A DNA stretch of 64,000 bases from Fasciola hepatica (GCA_948099385.1 CANUEZ040000031.1:3155001-3219000); one strand, 5' to 3'. Numbered from the stretch's first letter, positions 11,450 through 21,965 are shown. Numbers and translations are program-made. Notes: a model not told the origin generated them from the sequence alone.

Positions 11450-13612
11450 TCAGTCTTGTAACATCAACTTGCACCTTGAAGGTGCAAAGCGCATGCCGAA
11501 TGGAGCAACGGCTCTTGAGAGTCTATCTAGTGCACGTTGAGCATGTTCCGTGCATTTGAGTGAGCAGACAGTGTCATCCGCGTAATCTAGGTCACATAGC
11601 TTTCCACTATTCCCTAGTTCGACGCCTACATCCTGAAGATTTTGCAGTGCACTCTCCATTATTCCGCCCATGACGAAGTTGAACAGGAATAAAGACATAG
11701 GACATCCTTGTCGAACACCACTGGTCGTTTCGAACCGACCAGATAGTTCATCGTAAACTCTAACGCGGCCAGAAGTATGAGAATACAATGATCTCAGTAG
11801 GTTCACGAACTTCTGGGGCATACCTTTCCGATGAAGAACCCTGAAAAGCGATGTTCGATCAACTGAATCGAAGGCGCCTTTCAAGTCTAAGAAAATCATC
11901 ACTGTAGGTCGGCGGTGCATGTGACGCGTTTCAAGTAGTCGGCGAAGAGTAAAAATCTGGTCGATGCGTCCTCGACCTGGGCGGAATCCAGCCTGCTGTT
12001 CGCGGACATTCCTCTCGCCAGCCGGTGTAAGACGGTGCAGCAAAATCGAAGCTAATACTTTGGTGACTATCGGGATTAAGCTAATCCCACGATGATTACT
12101 GCAGTCATTGCGTATTCCCTTCTTGAAGATGGGAACAATCAATGACTCGCTCCATATTAACGGAATACGCTCCTCGTTCCAAATGTGACGGAGCAAGGCG
12201 GCATGTGATTTTATCAACGCCTCACCACCCAGTTTGAAAAGAACTGAAGGAAGTTCGTCTGGACCTGCCGCTTTCCCCCGCCTTAGTAATCGAATACATG
12301 ACTCTACTTCTACTTCCGATGGGGGCTCAAGTGATACCACCCAAGGAGTCGCAGTTGTTGACACGGGAGTAACTAGACTAGCGTGCGGCCAGCTAAACTG
12401 TTCCTTGAAGTACTCGGCCCATCGGTCAAGCCTTTGCTGTTTGTTATGGATGGGTTCTCCATTTCTATTCCAGATCGTTTCACTGACCTGGGTTCGCCGT
12501 CCACCGGTGTCACGAATAAGTTTGAACAGTCCTTGACTGTTACCTGAAGCAGCTGCTATTTCCATTTCTTCGGCTACCTTGACCCGCCAATTTTCGCTAT
12601 CATTCTTAAGGCTTTTCGTAACTTGTCTTTTCAGCTTTCTCCGCATCTTATTCATCTCCTTACGGTTCGAAAGCTGACGTTTTTTCTCCATTATACTCAG
12701 CGACTCTTGCGAGATCCAGTGTCTTTGATGGACAACGGATCGAGGACCACAGGCGAAACCCGCTGCAAAGTGCATCGCTTGTTTGATATAAGCCCAATGC
12801 TCATCTACATCACTGTTCGTCGTAGATACTAGCTCATGTGCTAACTTCTGCTCGCAACGGGTGCGTACTTCTGGATCACACAAACGTTGCACGGATAATC
12901 GGGTTTGCGGTTTGCGACGATGACCATGGAACTGGAGCAATAATCGCATTAAAACTAATGGATGGTCCGACTCTACGTACGTGAACCAGTAAGATCTGCA
13001 GTTCTGAACAGAACTGCGCCACCGGTAGCTTACTGCGGTATGATCAATCTGGTTTAGAGTACCTGTAGAGTTAGAGCACCATGTCGCTGTGCGAAGCGAG
13101 CTGTGTCGGAAATTGGTGCTAGACAAGAACAATCGATTGTCTGCACAAAACTGGAGAAGCCTATCCCCGTTATCTGTACGCTCAGCGGGTAAAGCACAAC
13201 GCCCACCTAAACATGCTTCTGACACACTAAGTTTGCCAACTTGTGCATTGAAGTTACCAGCTAGCACTACAATGTCAGAACCTTTACTGCTGCGAACGAG
13301 GGTGACCAGTTCATCATAGAACTCATCTTTCTGCGCGTCTGAGCTGCAGTCTGCTGGGGCGTACGCCGAGATCACAAACACATTACGCTTAACACAACTA
13401 TCCTTTCGAACGCCGACTGACCCCTGGAGTCTCACAGCACATAAACGACTGTTAGTAGGGATCCAGTCTAAGAGGACAGCCTCAGCCTTCTCAGTCAAGA
13501 CTATTCCTACACCACGTTGACCCGCAGCTCGAGGCGTTGATAAAATCACTAACCGCCTTGCTCCGTCACATTTGGAACGAGGAGCGTATTCCGTTAATAT
13601 GGAGCGAGTCAT
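11450..13612 (-). CDS. RTE-A endonuclease/reverse transcriptase ORF (720 codons, partial)
   Basis: The first about 29 codons come from the inserted element read backwards; genuine sequence begins at 13525. Endonuclease: GVGIVLTEKAEA (about residues 34-45), an AGNFNAQVG motif (about 117), where the usual catalytic Asp of GDFN is Asn, and SDHPLV (about 216). RT: RGKAAGPDELP, NHRGISLIPI, QQAGFRPGRG, motif A FLDLKGAFDSVDR (about 573), SGVRQGCP and the catalytic box DYADD (about 674). RTE elements normally carry both activities in one polyprotein for target-primed reverse transcription. The ORF ends at a TGA replacing the Trp codon present in the inserted copy (MLQDW). The RT centre looks intact, but the EN change and the stop make it inactive. 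Confidence 0.85.
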   Translation of the reverse strand: MTRSILTEYAPRSKCDGARRLVILSTPRAAGQRGVGIVLTEKAEAVLLDWIPTNSRLCAVRLQGSVGVRKDSCVKRNVFVISAYAPADCSSDAQKDEFYDELVTLVRSSKGSDIVVLAGNFNAQVGKLSVSEACLGGRCALPAERTDNGDRLLQFCADNRLFLSSTNFRHSSLRTATWCSNSTGTLNQIDHTAVSYRWRSSVQNCRSYWFTYVESDHPLVLMRLLLQFHGHRRKPQTRLSVQRLCDPEVRTRCEQKLAHELVSTTNSDVDEHWAYIKQAMHFAAGFACGPRSVVHQRHWISQESLSIMEKKRQLSNRKEMNKMRRKLKRQVTKSLKNDSENWRVKVAEEMEIAAASGNSQGLFKLIRDTGGRRTQVSETIWNRNGEPIHNKQQRLDRWAEYFKEQFSWPHASLVTPVSTTATPWVVSLEPPSEVEVESCIRLLRRGKAAGPDELPSVLFKLGGEALIKSHAALLRHIWNEERIPLIWSESLIVPIFKKGIRNDCSNHRGISLIPIVTKVLASILLHRLTPAGERNVREQQAGFRPGRGRIDQIFTLRRLLETRHMHRRPTVMIFLDLKGAFDSVDRTSLFRVLHRKGMPQKFVNLLRSLYSHTSGRVRVYDELSGRFETTSGVRQGCPMSLFLFNFVMGGIMESALQNLQDVGVELGNSGKLCDLDYADDTVCSLKCTEHAQRALDRLSRAVAPFGMRFAPSRCKLMLQD

Positions 13613-14646
13613 TGATTGTTCCCATCTTCAAGAAGGGAATACGCAATGACTGCAGTAATCATCGTGGGATTAGCTTAATCCCGATAGTCACCAAAGTATT
13701 AGCTTCGATTTTGCTGCACCGTCTTACACCGGCTGGCGAGAGGAATGTCCGCGAACAGCAGGCTGGATTCCGCCTAGGTCGAGGATGCATCGACCAGATT
13801 TTTACTCTTCGCCGACTACTTGAAACGCGTCACACGCACCGCCGACCAACAATAATGCTTTTCTTAGACCTGAAAGGCGCCTTCGATTCAGTTGATCGAA
13901 CATCGCTTTTCAGGGTTCTTCATCGGAAAGGTATGCCCCAGAAGTTCGTGAACCTAATGAGATCATTGTATTCTCATACTTCTGGCCGCGTAAGGGTTTA
14001 CGTTGAACTATCCGGTCGGTTCGAAACGACCAGTGGTGTTCGACAGGGATGCCCTTTGTCTCCATTCCTTTTTAACTTCGTCATAGACGAAATAATGGAG
14101 AGTGCGCTGCAAAATCTTCAGGATGTAGGCGTCGAACTAGGAAATAGTGAAAAGCTATGTGACCTAGATTACGCAGACGACGTTGTCTGCTTGTTCGAAT
14201 GCACGGAACATGCTCAGCGTGCACTAGATAATCTCGCAAGAGCTGTAGCTCCATTCGGCATGTGCTTTGCACTTCCAAAGTGCAAGGTGATGTTACAAGA
14301 CTGGACGTCAACGATTCCGAGCTTGATGCTCGATGGGGAGGTGCTGGCAGTTGTCGATCACTTCACCTACCTCGGTAGCTGCGTGACGACGGATGGGAGC
14401 ACAGTAGTAGAGGTGAGTACGCGGATATCCAAAGCTCGAGCGGCGTACGCAGGACTGAAGCACTTGTGGCGCCGATCCGATATTTCACTGAAGTTGAAAG
14501 GTCGTGTATACTGTGCCTTGGTGCGTTCAGTTTTGTTGTATGGTTGCGAGACTTGGAGTCTGCGTGCTGAAGATATTCGTCGTCTTTATGTTTCGACCAT
14601 CGATGTTTACGTAGTATCGCTAGGATTGGGTGGAATAGCCGAGTAA
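13537..14646 (+). CDS. RTE-A reverse transcriptase, truncated ORF (369 codons)
   Basis: It encodes the RT from the fingers onward: LIVPIFKKGIRND, NHRGISLIPI, QQAGFRLGRG, motif A FLDLKGAFDSVDR (about residue 112), SGVRQGCPLSPFLFN, catalytic DYADD (about 212), SLMLDGEVLAVVDHFTYLGS, and GRVYCALVRSVLLYGCETW. All RT catalytic residues I can see are present. No endonuclease is included, so it could not transpose by itself. The apparent start is an in-frame ATG at the truncation, not a natural start. The frame ends after GGIAE because of a -1 shift; the conserved C-terminus continues in another frame. Confidence 0.88.
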   Translation: MIKSLTALLRHIWNEERIPLIWSESLIVPIFKKGIRNDCSNHRGISLIPIVTKVLASILLHRLTPAGERNVREQQAGFRLGRGCIDQIFTLRRLLETRHTHRRPTIMLFLDLKGAFDSVDRTSLFRVLHRKGMPQKFVNLMRSLYSHTSGRVRVYVELSGRFETTSGVRQGCPLSPFLFNFVIDEIMESALQNLQDVGVELGNSEKLCDLDYADDVVCLFECTEHAQRALDNLARAVAPFGMCFALPKCKVMLQDWTSTIPSLMLDGEVLAVVDHFTYLGSCVTTDGSTVVEVSTRISKARAAYAGLKHLWRRSDISLKLKGRVYCALVRSVLLYGCETWSLRAEDIRRLYVSTIDVYVVSLGLGGIAE

Positions 14647-14649
14647 GCA

Positions 14650-15014
14650 ACGATGAGGTAAGAAAGCGAGTATTGGATACTAATTCAGAGAACGTTTTGT
14701 CACAGCGTATCCAACTTAGTAGACTTCGTTGGTTGGGACACGTGTTACGTATGGCAAACACACGTCTACCGTACCGTGTCCTATTCTCCGCCCCTCCCAG
14801 GGAGTGGAAGAGACCACGTGGAGGTCAACAGATGACGTGGCAGCGAGGAATGAGAAAATGTACAGCAGACTTAGGAAAAGTAGGTGCTTCACGTCTTCGT
14901 GGTTGGGGTCCAAAAGATCCGTCTACCAGTTGGCTGGAGACACTGAAGGATATGGCTGCGAACCGCGAACAGTGGAGATCGTGTTGTCACTTTCTATCGA
15001 ATCAGAATGTTTGA
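14650..15014 (+). pseudogene. RTE-A RT C-terminal region in shifted frame
   Basis: It continues the previous ORF after the frameshift: VSNDEVRKRVLDT, SRLRWLGHVLRM, GGQQMTWQRGMRKC, RLRGWGPKDP, MAANREQWRSCCHF, stop at 15014. This block is conserved across RTE copies in the window, so it was part of the functional protein. The shift lies just after RRLYV (about 14590), where this copy has GTTTCGACC and the 16.4-kb copy has GTTTTCGACC. Confidence 0.85.
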
Positions 15015-15209
15015 TCGGTGTACGTTTGTACAGTTAGACTGTGTATTCCGTGTGTTGGCTACTAGGGCATTTTTTTCTTTTCCCACCCATGAAGGTCCAC
15101 TCCCTGTCCATCTTGTATATTCATACTTTTTAATTCAACGTGCAACATGGTGAGAAAGGCAGTGGTCAGTGGGGCTTGCTCTACTGTTTAACGCTGTACG
15201 ATGATGATG

Positions 15210-15572
15210 AGCTCGAGTTACCTCGTCTCCTGAAGTGCGTAGAAAATACCTCGATGAGATTCCAGGAGCAGTTAGTTGAATTACACTGCTCGAATTCTGT
15301 ATACGCGTTTCACTTAAGCAGCAGACATCAATCTTCAGAGAATCTAATGTGAGCACTAGGCACGCCTGCTGACCAGCCTGCATGAGACTACGCACGTTGA
15401 AGGAGCTGTGGTTCACAGGCTGATGAGGCTTGAAAAAATGTGAGTTACCAGACAGAGGATTATTCCCGACACTATTTGACAGTGAATCGTTGCGAGTATC
15501 GACCGTGTTATCAGTGGGAGCATTATGGGCGGATAGATGGGGCAAAGAGGGGTGGTTAGGGACAGAAGACAA
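15210..15572 (-). pseudogene. RTE-A endonuclease N-terminus (split by insertion)
   Basis: The frame opens at 15572 with a Ser/Pro/Asn-rich leader, then the endonuclease start SSFNVRSLMQAGQQ, IDVCCLSETRIQ (the Glu of SETR is the expected metal-binding residue) and SSRYFLRTSGDEVTRA up to the target-site duplication. The remainder is at 13525-11450 in the same frame. The start at 15572 is the first Met before the conserved block and is not proven. Confidence 0.8.
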
Positions 15573-16069
15573 AGGTTAAATAAAAGAGAGGGAACTCTGA
15601 GCAGTAGCCTACTTATCATTACCCACCCGGCCCGATGCTTTGGGCAGCGCGGTCCTGATTATCCTGCACGACGACCGATGCAGTATGGAATTCTTGGTAT
15701 TCGTGCAATTCATGGGAGACGTTGGACGGGTACTGCTAGGGTGTCCAGCCACAAAGCAGGAGAATGATTGGGGTCCTCACTCAAAGCCTTTAGTTCCAAC
15801 AAGAACTTATCTGCAAGGAAGCGGGATGGCTTAGTGGAAGCCCATTTGCTTCGATCAATTATTCTTCCACTGATTCTGCCGACTGAGTTGCCAGCTCAAG
15901 TCAACCCCCAACCTGGAGGACCAGGAGACTGGACTTTGTCTGACCTCTACCCATTGACCAGTCAGGTATGATTGCATCTCCGGCTTAAGGAAGCCATCCT
16001 GTATAGCCCTTTGGGTCACACAGACGCGCAAGCCATCACACCACGGCAAGGTGCAGTCACGGTCCGCTG

Positions 16070-16660
16070 CCATATCCTTCAGTGTCTCCAACCAACTGGT
16101 TTAGGGAACCTTTGGACCCCAACCACGAAGACGTGAGGCGCCCACTCTTCCCAAGTTCGCTGTACATTTTCTCATTCCCCGTTGCCACGTCATCTGTTGA
16201 CCTTCACGAGACTTCTCCCACTCCCGAAGAAGAACGGAAAGCACGATACAGTACGGTAGACGTGTGTTTGTCACACGCAACACGTGCCCCAACCAACGAA
16301 GTCTACTAATATGGATAAGCTATAATGGAATATTCTCTGAACTGAACTGATATCCAATACTCGATTTCTGATCTCAGTAGGGCCCACTCGGCCATTCCGT
16401 CCGATTTTAGTGACACTACACAAACACCGATGGTCGAAAACCTCAAGACGACGAATAGCTTCCGCACGCGAACCCCAAGTCTCGCAACCACACAACGGAA
16501 CTGGGCACACCGTGGCACAGTACACACGGCCTCTCAACTTCAGTGAAATATTAGGTCAACGCCACAAGTGCTTCATTCCAGCGTACGGCCCTCGAGCCTT
16601 GGAAATACGCGTGTTCATTCGCATTACCGTGCTTTCATCAGTTTTCCCGCTGCTGCTGAG
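16070..16660 (-). pseudogene. RTE-C RT C-terminal fragment
   Basis: Another RTE tail on the minus strand, in two frames: GRVYCATVCPVPLCGCETW then RRLEVFDHRCLCSVTKIG, then LGHVLRV, GQQMTWQRGM and RLRGWGPKVP, ending near MAADRD at about 16070. Unlike the RTE-A copies it keeps the reading frame through FDHRCL. It abuts the 3' end of RTE-B at 16665 and the 5' end of RTE-A at 16060, so it appears trapped between two insertions. It may be the other end of the fragment at 19915-20205. Confidence 0.7.
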
Positions 16661-17420
16661 GTAATTTCAGTTCAGTTCAGTTTATACAATCACTGATTTC
16701 GCATCTCTGTGCTTTGGTTTCGGTTGCTGCCTTCCAGTAACGTCCAGTAAAGGACAGAAAGAATAGAAGCATCAAGTGAAAAACATCCAAAAGTCAAAGT
16801 AATAGGCGGATATCACGAAGACAAGTAAAGGTTTCGAATGCAACTACGCCACTGGCCTTGACGCCTAGCTATATCACTTATTACTTTCTGTCATCCGGTG
16901 GGCGGATCACGTAGACCCCAGGCTGGAAGTCTAACACGTCCAACTTGACTAGGTCCACTAGTCAAGGTTATCACACCTGTTTGCCGTACCATGGACTGAT
17001 CACTCCAACCTTACATCCAACTATTATCTGGCTCGGAGAACAGTGCATGTCGAGGAAATCTATCAGTGGGCATGCGTCACATATGTCCCAGCCATGTTAA
17101 CCTGTTTTAATTCGGTACTTGTTCCAGTGGATGACAACTGGTTCCCAACACCTTAGGCCTAACTTCAGCATTATCGCTACGGTGTTCACATCATATTCGG
17201 GCAATGTTACGGAGACATTGATGTTCGAATACCCACAGTCATCGCCCATTTACTGTCCTTATCGGCCATATTTCCGAATCGTATAAGAGATCTAACCGTC
17301 ACAGTGTACATCCGACCACTGACCGACAACCGGGTGTCATGCGGACCCCACAAAATGGTTGAGGTTGGCAAAAGACAAACACGCCTTGTGTATACCCGAT
17401 GACAACACATCCGATATCTA

Positions 17421-18372
17421 TCAACCTGGTGAGATGTAACTGCCCAGGTGACAAAACTTATCTACTTCAGCTACAGCTTCCCTTGCCAAGAAGAGGTTTG
17501 GTGTTGAGCCAACCCAGTCCTGCAACAGCATCCTACACTTTGAAGGTGCAAAATGCATCCCAAACATTGCTACATTGTTGTTTGGGTTACTTAACAGAGC
17601 TTGCAACTTACCCGGATCTTCACTCAGAAAAACGATATCATCCTCGTATTCCAAGTCAGACAGTTTACTGTCTGAACAAAGATCGACACCGCTATTCTCA
17701 CACGAAGATAGGACTATCTCAAGAATAAGTTCAATTACAAAATTAAAGAGGAAGGGTGAAAGAGAGCAACCTTGACAAACACCACTTTCCGTGGTGAACT
17801 CGGAGGAAAGATCGCCGTAAGCAGGAACTCGGCTTCGGCTGTTTGCATACAAACATTGGAAAAGAGAAATAAACTTCTCTGGCACACCCTTCAATGAGGG
17901 GCAGTGCCAGAGAACTGTGCGGTTGACTGAATCGAATGCCGCTTTCAGATCAAGAAGAACAGAGATTGAGGGCCTACAAAAAATGTCTGTGTTCTAAGGT
18001 TTGCCGAAGAGTGAAGATGTGGCCAATACAACCCCTACCAGGTCTGAAACCGGCTTGATTCTCACGCGTACACATTTCGCGGGTACTGGATAGTCGGTGA
18101 AGAATAAGACCAGTGAGCAGTTTAGACGCGATACTTACCAAGCTAATTCCTCTGTGGTTTTCACAAGAGGACCTGTCACCTTTCTCGTAAATCGGCACAA
18201 TCACCGATGCACACCATTCCTTGAGGATCTGCTCACTGTCCAAAATAATACGGAGTTTTGTTAACTTCGAAACCAAAGCGTCGCTTCTGTCCTTGAAAAA
18301 TGATAAAGATAACCCATCCGGTCCAGCGGCCTTATACCTTTTCAAGTAAACGAACTCCCGCATGATTCCCAT
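17421..18372 (-). pseudogene. RTE-B reverse transcriptase core
   Basis: Fingers (18372 to about 17985): RYKAAGPDGLSLSFFK, VIVPIYEKGDRSSCENHRG, NQAGFRPGRGCIGHIFTLR. A frameshift near 17980 leads into motif A, LLDLKAAFDSVNRTVLW (about 17960-17910), then GVCQGCSLSPFLFNFVIE, the catalytic box LEYEDDIVFL (usually YADD; Ala to Glu) and FGMHFAPSKCRMLLQDW. The two catalytic Asp remain, but the Ala to Glu change and the frameshift argue against function. Confidence 0.82.
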
Positions 18373-18375
18373 TTC

Positions 18376-19266
18376 CTATAGAGGAGCGATATCCACTTGC
18401 GTCATTTCATTCTCAGGTATATTTGGAAGGTCCAGCGTTGAAGTAGGCCAACTGAATTGTTTCTTAAAGTGCTCCGCCCAGCGCTCCAGACGACGTCCCT
18501 GAGAGTGAATCAGTGAGCCGTCGGATTCCTTAATTAACTCACTTACACCAGACTTCCGTGGACCGGTACCTCTAATCAAACGGAAAAGATCGGGAGTATT
18601 GTCAATGGACGCACCCTTTTCCATTTCCTTACATTTCGCAATCCACCACTGCTCACAGTCATTTCTCAGGCTCCTAGTCAGTTGGCGTCTCGAGGGTTTA
18701 CGCATTTCATTGAATGTGGCATCCGGAGAAACGGATCTGCCAGCGTCCAACAGAGCAACTGATGTCGAAGATATCCATAGTTTGTGAGGCCAACTTGAAC
18801 CAGAGTTCTGGGTGGCATTCTAAGCGGAGTAGAAGGCTTCTTTGATCTGTTGCCAACGTTCATTTGGGTCCTGAGCATCTGGTTGCATCGATAACTGCGT
18901 AGACAGCTCTATCTGGAAATTGTGTCGCTGGTTATCGTCCAAAAGCGAGTGCACGGGACGGGTGGCATTTTCGTTCGGGTGACCACGGATGAGATAAACA
19001 CAGCATACATCTATTTTGAAAGTGTCACGAGTTTTAGCGAGGGTAGCCTGTTGCCCAATCTGACATAGTGTGCGGACGTTAAAGGCAGCCAAGTGAAGTG
19101 AACATTTAGACTTAAGAAGTGCATCTGATTTATATCCAACTCCCGAACTACTGCTTTCATCACAGCCACAATTACCCGTGACGTTTTGCATCGACCTTAA
19201 ATTAAAAGAGGGAAAATCGGCAAGGCCCTTTACAGGAATGATACTGGAGGTTTCTGGACGAATCAT
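18376..19266 (-). pseudogene. RTE-B endonuclease start and EN-RT linker, deleted and frameshifted
   Basis: From 19266: a Ser-rich leader, then SLHLAAFNVRTLCQIGQQAT and FKIDVCCV, after which most of the endonuclease is missing. The frame resumes in the linker, with NERWQQIKEAF, then RRQLTRSLRNDCEQWW, LFRLIRGTGPRKSGVSELI and RRLERWAEHFKKQFSW near 18470, equivalent to RWAEYFKEQFSW of RTE-A. A stop at 18376 separates it from the RT. Without the catalytic part of EN the element could not nick its own target. Confidence 0.75.
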
Positions 19267-19914
19267 ACTTCGCGGCTACCCACGCCGCAGAAGTGGTTTT
19301 TCTTTGGGAACCCTAACCGGAGCATTTGACTCAAAAATCTGACCCACAATGCAGTGGGGCATTACCCCAGCACGGGAACGTGACCGAAGCACCCATGAAG
19401 GAACTTCTTCTGGTGTCACGTGAGACCTGATTACTGCATGCGTTTTATCTTGTCATCGCTGGTGCGTTGTTATCGATCCGCTTCTCGGATTCAGTCGTTA
19501 GTCCCGCGCACCCAATGGAGCAAGCGGAACGTAGACGGGACAGCATCCTTTGGGCTGGGAGCTGCCCAGCTTTGGCGGGGAATAGCTGCCCAATCAAGTG
19601 CGACGACTTCTCCCACCGTCGAGAGAAACCCCAGGTACTCCACTCCTACATCCATCTAGTGGAGGTTTTCAGACAGGTAAACTGTTTTTCCACGTGTTTA
19701 TTCGCTGGAATGTCCTCTCCAGGGGCATAGTAAATAGAACCAGATGTTTCCCATCAACTGGTTCTGAGACTGGACTTCGTCTGGCCTCTACCCATTGACC
19801 TGTCAGGTATGACAGTGTCTCCGGCTTAAGGAAGCCATCCTGCATAGCTCTTTGGGTCATGGAGGCACAGAAGCTATCACACCACGCCAATGTGCAGTCT
19901 CGTCGTGATGGATG

Positions 19915-20205
19915 GCACATTAATCGAATGACTGAGCCGAAGTTTTGGATGCGAGTCTCTTGAATACAACACATGTCGATGGCAAGGGTGTCCAGCGTAC
20001 GAGCTAAATACGCCTGTTGTCTTATACGCATCTGCGTTCGCACATTAAATGCGGCCAGCTTAAGAGTACGCCGTGGGCGAAAAAGAGCATCAGCTGGTGG
20101 AAGCGGATTTGGTGAGACTTGAGTATTAGACGGAGGACGATGCGCATGTGTATATGTATATGTATTCCACACCGGCCTGGTTTCATACTGTGCCAAACAA
20201 AACAT
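19915..20205 (-). pseudogene. RTE-C endonuclease N-terminus
   Basis: The frame contains TLKLAAFNVRTQMRIRQQAY, LDTLAIDMCCIQETRIQ and NFGSVIRL before similarity is cut at the 5' boundary of RTE-B (about 19910). This is the first third of an RTE endonuclease with the conserved N and E positions visible. Upstream, 20206-20560 is probably its 5' UTR; I cannot define its end. Confidence 0.7.
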
Positions 20206-20759
20206 GGCACAATCGAGGAGAAAGGGGTGGATAGTCCAAGTTCATGATTTGTTCGTGGGCGCGATACTACCAGGTCGCCCAAGCCAAAGCAGGTGGTATC
20301 TTAGGGATCCACAACCGAAGCCTTTAGCTATCCTAAGCTTAAATCTGCAACTCAGCGGGACGAAACGTGGAGTCCGTAACCCACTGGGGGCCGGTGACTG
20401 AATGCTCAGTTCATACGCCCTTCGGATGAGGCCAAACATCCTGGGTGCCCAGCGCACCTTTCCGTCTTAGATGCCCGTGAGCATAGTCATGTACGCCTCA
20501 TATTGCCATCCACGGTTAGTTTGGAATCAGGATTTAGCCATCTCCCCTAGACTGACTAGTACTCAGCCAACCCAGTGGACAGCGCCAAGCATACTCTTTC
20601 GTCCTCTCACTTTAGTGGGAACACCGCCGCGACGAGAAGGCAGTGAGTAGGACTTCTTCAGCAAAGGCTTTGACAGACGCATGGTCATTTTGAAGCATTT
20701 CGAGAGGTGTTCAGGACGAGTAGCCAACTCGGAGCCTGTGACACCCACTCCTCTACCAT

Positions 20760-21006
20760 ACTGGGGCGTTTTTGAGCGAGACCACGTGTGTTTCCCGTGG
20801 TTGTCGAATGCAGCCGACCAGGAGTACGAGACGACAGCCAGGATATCACTGATGGAACGACGAGGCCGGTACCCTAATGAGCCACCACCCAGTTGTCCTT
20901 TGCGTTCGACAAACGTGCGCGATTGGTCAGAGATGACATTTTCGAATACCTTCGGAATAATAGATGACGGAAATAGGATGATAGTTATCCGGGTCAAAAA
21001 GACCAT
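20760..21006 (-). pseudogene. LINE RT fingers-like fragment
   Basis: The peptide has PKVFENVISDQSRTFVE followed by LGYRPRRSISDILAVVSYSW, which resembles the RT fingers of jockey-type LINEs (K-V-x-E-x-x-I then G-F/Y-R-x-x-R-S-x-x-D). No motif A follows in frame. Weak and short, so provisional. Confidence 0.4.
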
Positions 21007-21965
21007 CGTGTTAGGGAATAGGAGAACCCGGCGTGTTTCCAGGGTATCGGAAAAGCATAAACTGGGAGAGGCAGACAGACAGACGGCGTGATTCGTGAAA
21101 GATGGATCTTCGAAGCAAGATGTTCACTTACTTGGATTTTCATTATTATTATTTTTCCAAAGGAGTGGTTGAGCCCATACAGAAACTTTCCATAGCTCTT
21201 CCGCCCGCCACATTTTTACACGTACGCACATGGTGCTCAAAACCGCCATGGATGGATTGTTTTCCCCACGTTCGAAAGAAGCCATGGTCTGAACATCGTA
21301 GACCTTGGTGGTGTTGCTTTCTTGAGAATTACACATAGAAAATTGGAAAAATCACGCATACGGGGAGGAAGCGCGTCTGACTGCTCTCAGCAGTAAACTG
21401 CAGCTATAGATTGCTCCTGACGCTAACTCAAGCCAATGCCCAAGTACCATTTTAGACTATCGATTAAATGATATGAAATAAGGCCAGACTGGATAAGTGT
21501 ACACTAAAGAAGGAAGATAATAAACGGTCATACAAATGGGAAAAAATCTGGGCGGAGCCTTTACACCCGAATTCAATACCATCGTAGAATGCCTAATTCA
21601 CTGTAGACAAACTACGTACCCTGTAAACTTTGGATTTCCGTTCACCAGCGGGTTTTGGAAGCAGATGTGAGCATAACGTTTTTGCAAGGATACAAGTGGT
21701 AGCAACGGTACGTCAGGAGTAAACGTGGGATTTAGATTGGCCGAACAACGAGATTAAGAAACCGGAGTCAACTCTACGTAATACAGAAAGATTACCAAGA
21801 TTGGCAGTCATGTAACTGGAACTAGTCGAAGGACTGGAGAATGGTATAAGACAGTATTAGATTTTGAGCATACGCAAAAATGTACATATATGGACGGGAT
21901 TATCAGACGGGTCATGAGACGAGGTTCGGACGCAAAAGGTGGTAATTTATTGTGGTCTAATAAGC
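21007..21965. other. No recognisable gene
   Basis: Nothing I can assign to a gene, transposon or RNA. Confidence 0.5.

Larger units (their letters stand above)
13534..15209 (+). mobile_element. RTE-A LINE, 5'-truncated copy inserted in another RTE-A
   Basis: This plus-strand copy starts within the RT fingers, runs through the 3' UTR and ends in an ATG triplet tail. It is bracketed by AGCTCGAG at 13526-13533 and at 15210-15217, an 8-bp target-site duplication. Removing the block and one repeat joins codon 15212-15210 to codon 13525-13523 in the same reading frame, so it interrupted a previously continuous endonuclease frame. It is very similar to the host copy, so the family was active after the host inserted. 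Confidence 0.92.
10563..16060 (-). mobile_element. RTE-A LINE, near full length, split by a same-family insertion
   Basis: Reading the minus strand: possible leader (16060-15900, matching the start of the RTE-B leader), 5' UTR to about 15573, endonuclease N-terminus (15572-15210), a foreign block (15209-13534), the rest of the endonuclease, RT (13525-11450), RT C-terminus (11431 to about 10780), 3' UTR containing a poly-C/G run, and a GAT-rich terminus near 10563. The leader may instead be a separate RTE-B fragment. The element is inactive: insertion, stop codon at 11450, frameshift near 11200. Confidence 0.8.
16665..19910 (-). mobile_element. RTE-B LINE, near full length but degenerate
   Basis: On the minus strand: a leader of about 640 bp (19910-19270; a second copy is at 2890-3530), endonuclease N-terminus (about 19120-18970), an internal deletion, the EN-RT linker (18870-18376), RT fingers and palm (18372-17421), and C-terminal region with 3' UTR down to a short (CTGAA)n tail near 16665-16690. 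At least three frameshifts or stops and an altered YADD box make it inactive. It lies inside RTE-C-like sequence (fragments at 16070-16660 and 19915-20205). Confidence 0.78.

Noticed and set aside
15140..15352. Plus ORF across the RTE-A tail and host endonuclease
   Set aside because: It spans the insertion junction and reads the host endonuclease antisense; not a real product.
7690..20370. Shared GAAACGTGGAGTCC between the hairpin and the 20.3-kb RTE leader
   Set aside because: Matches of this length are expected by chance in 64 kb, and the flanks do not align.
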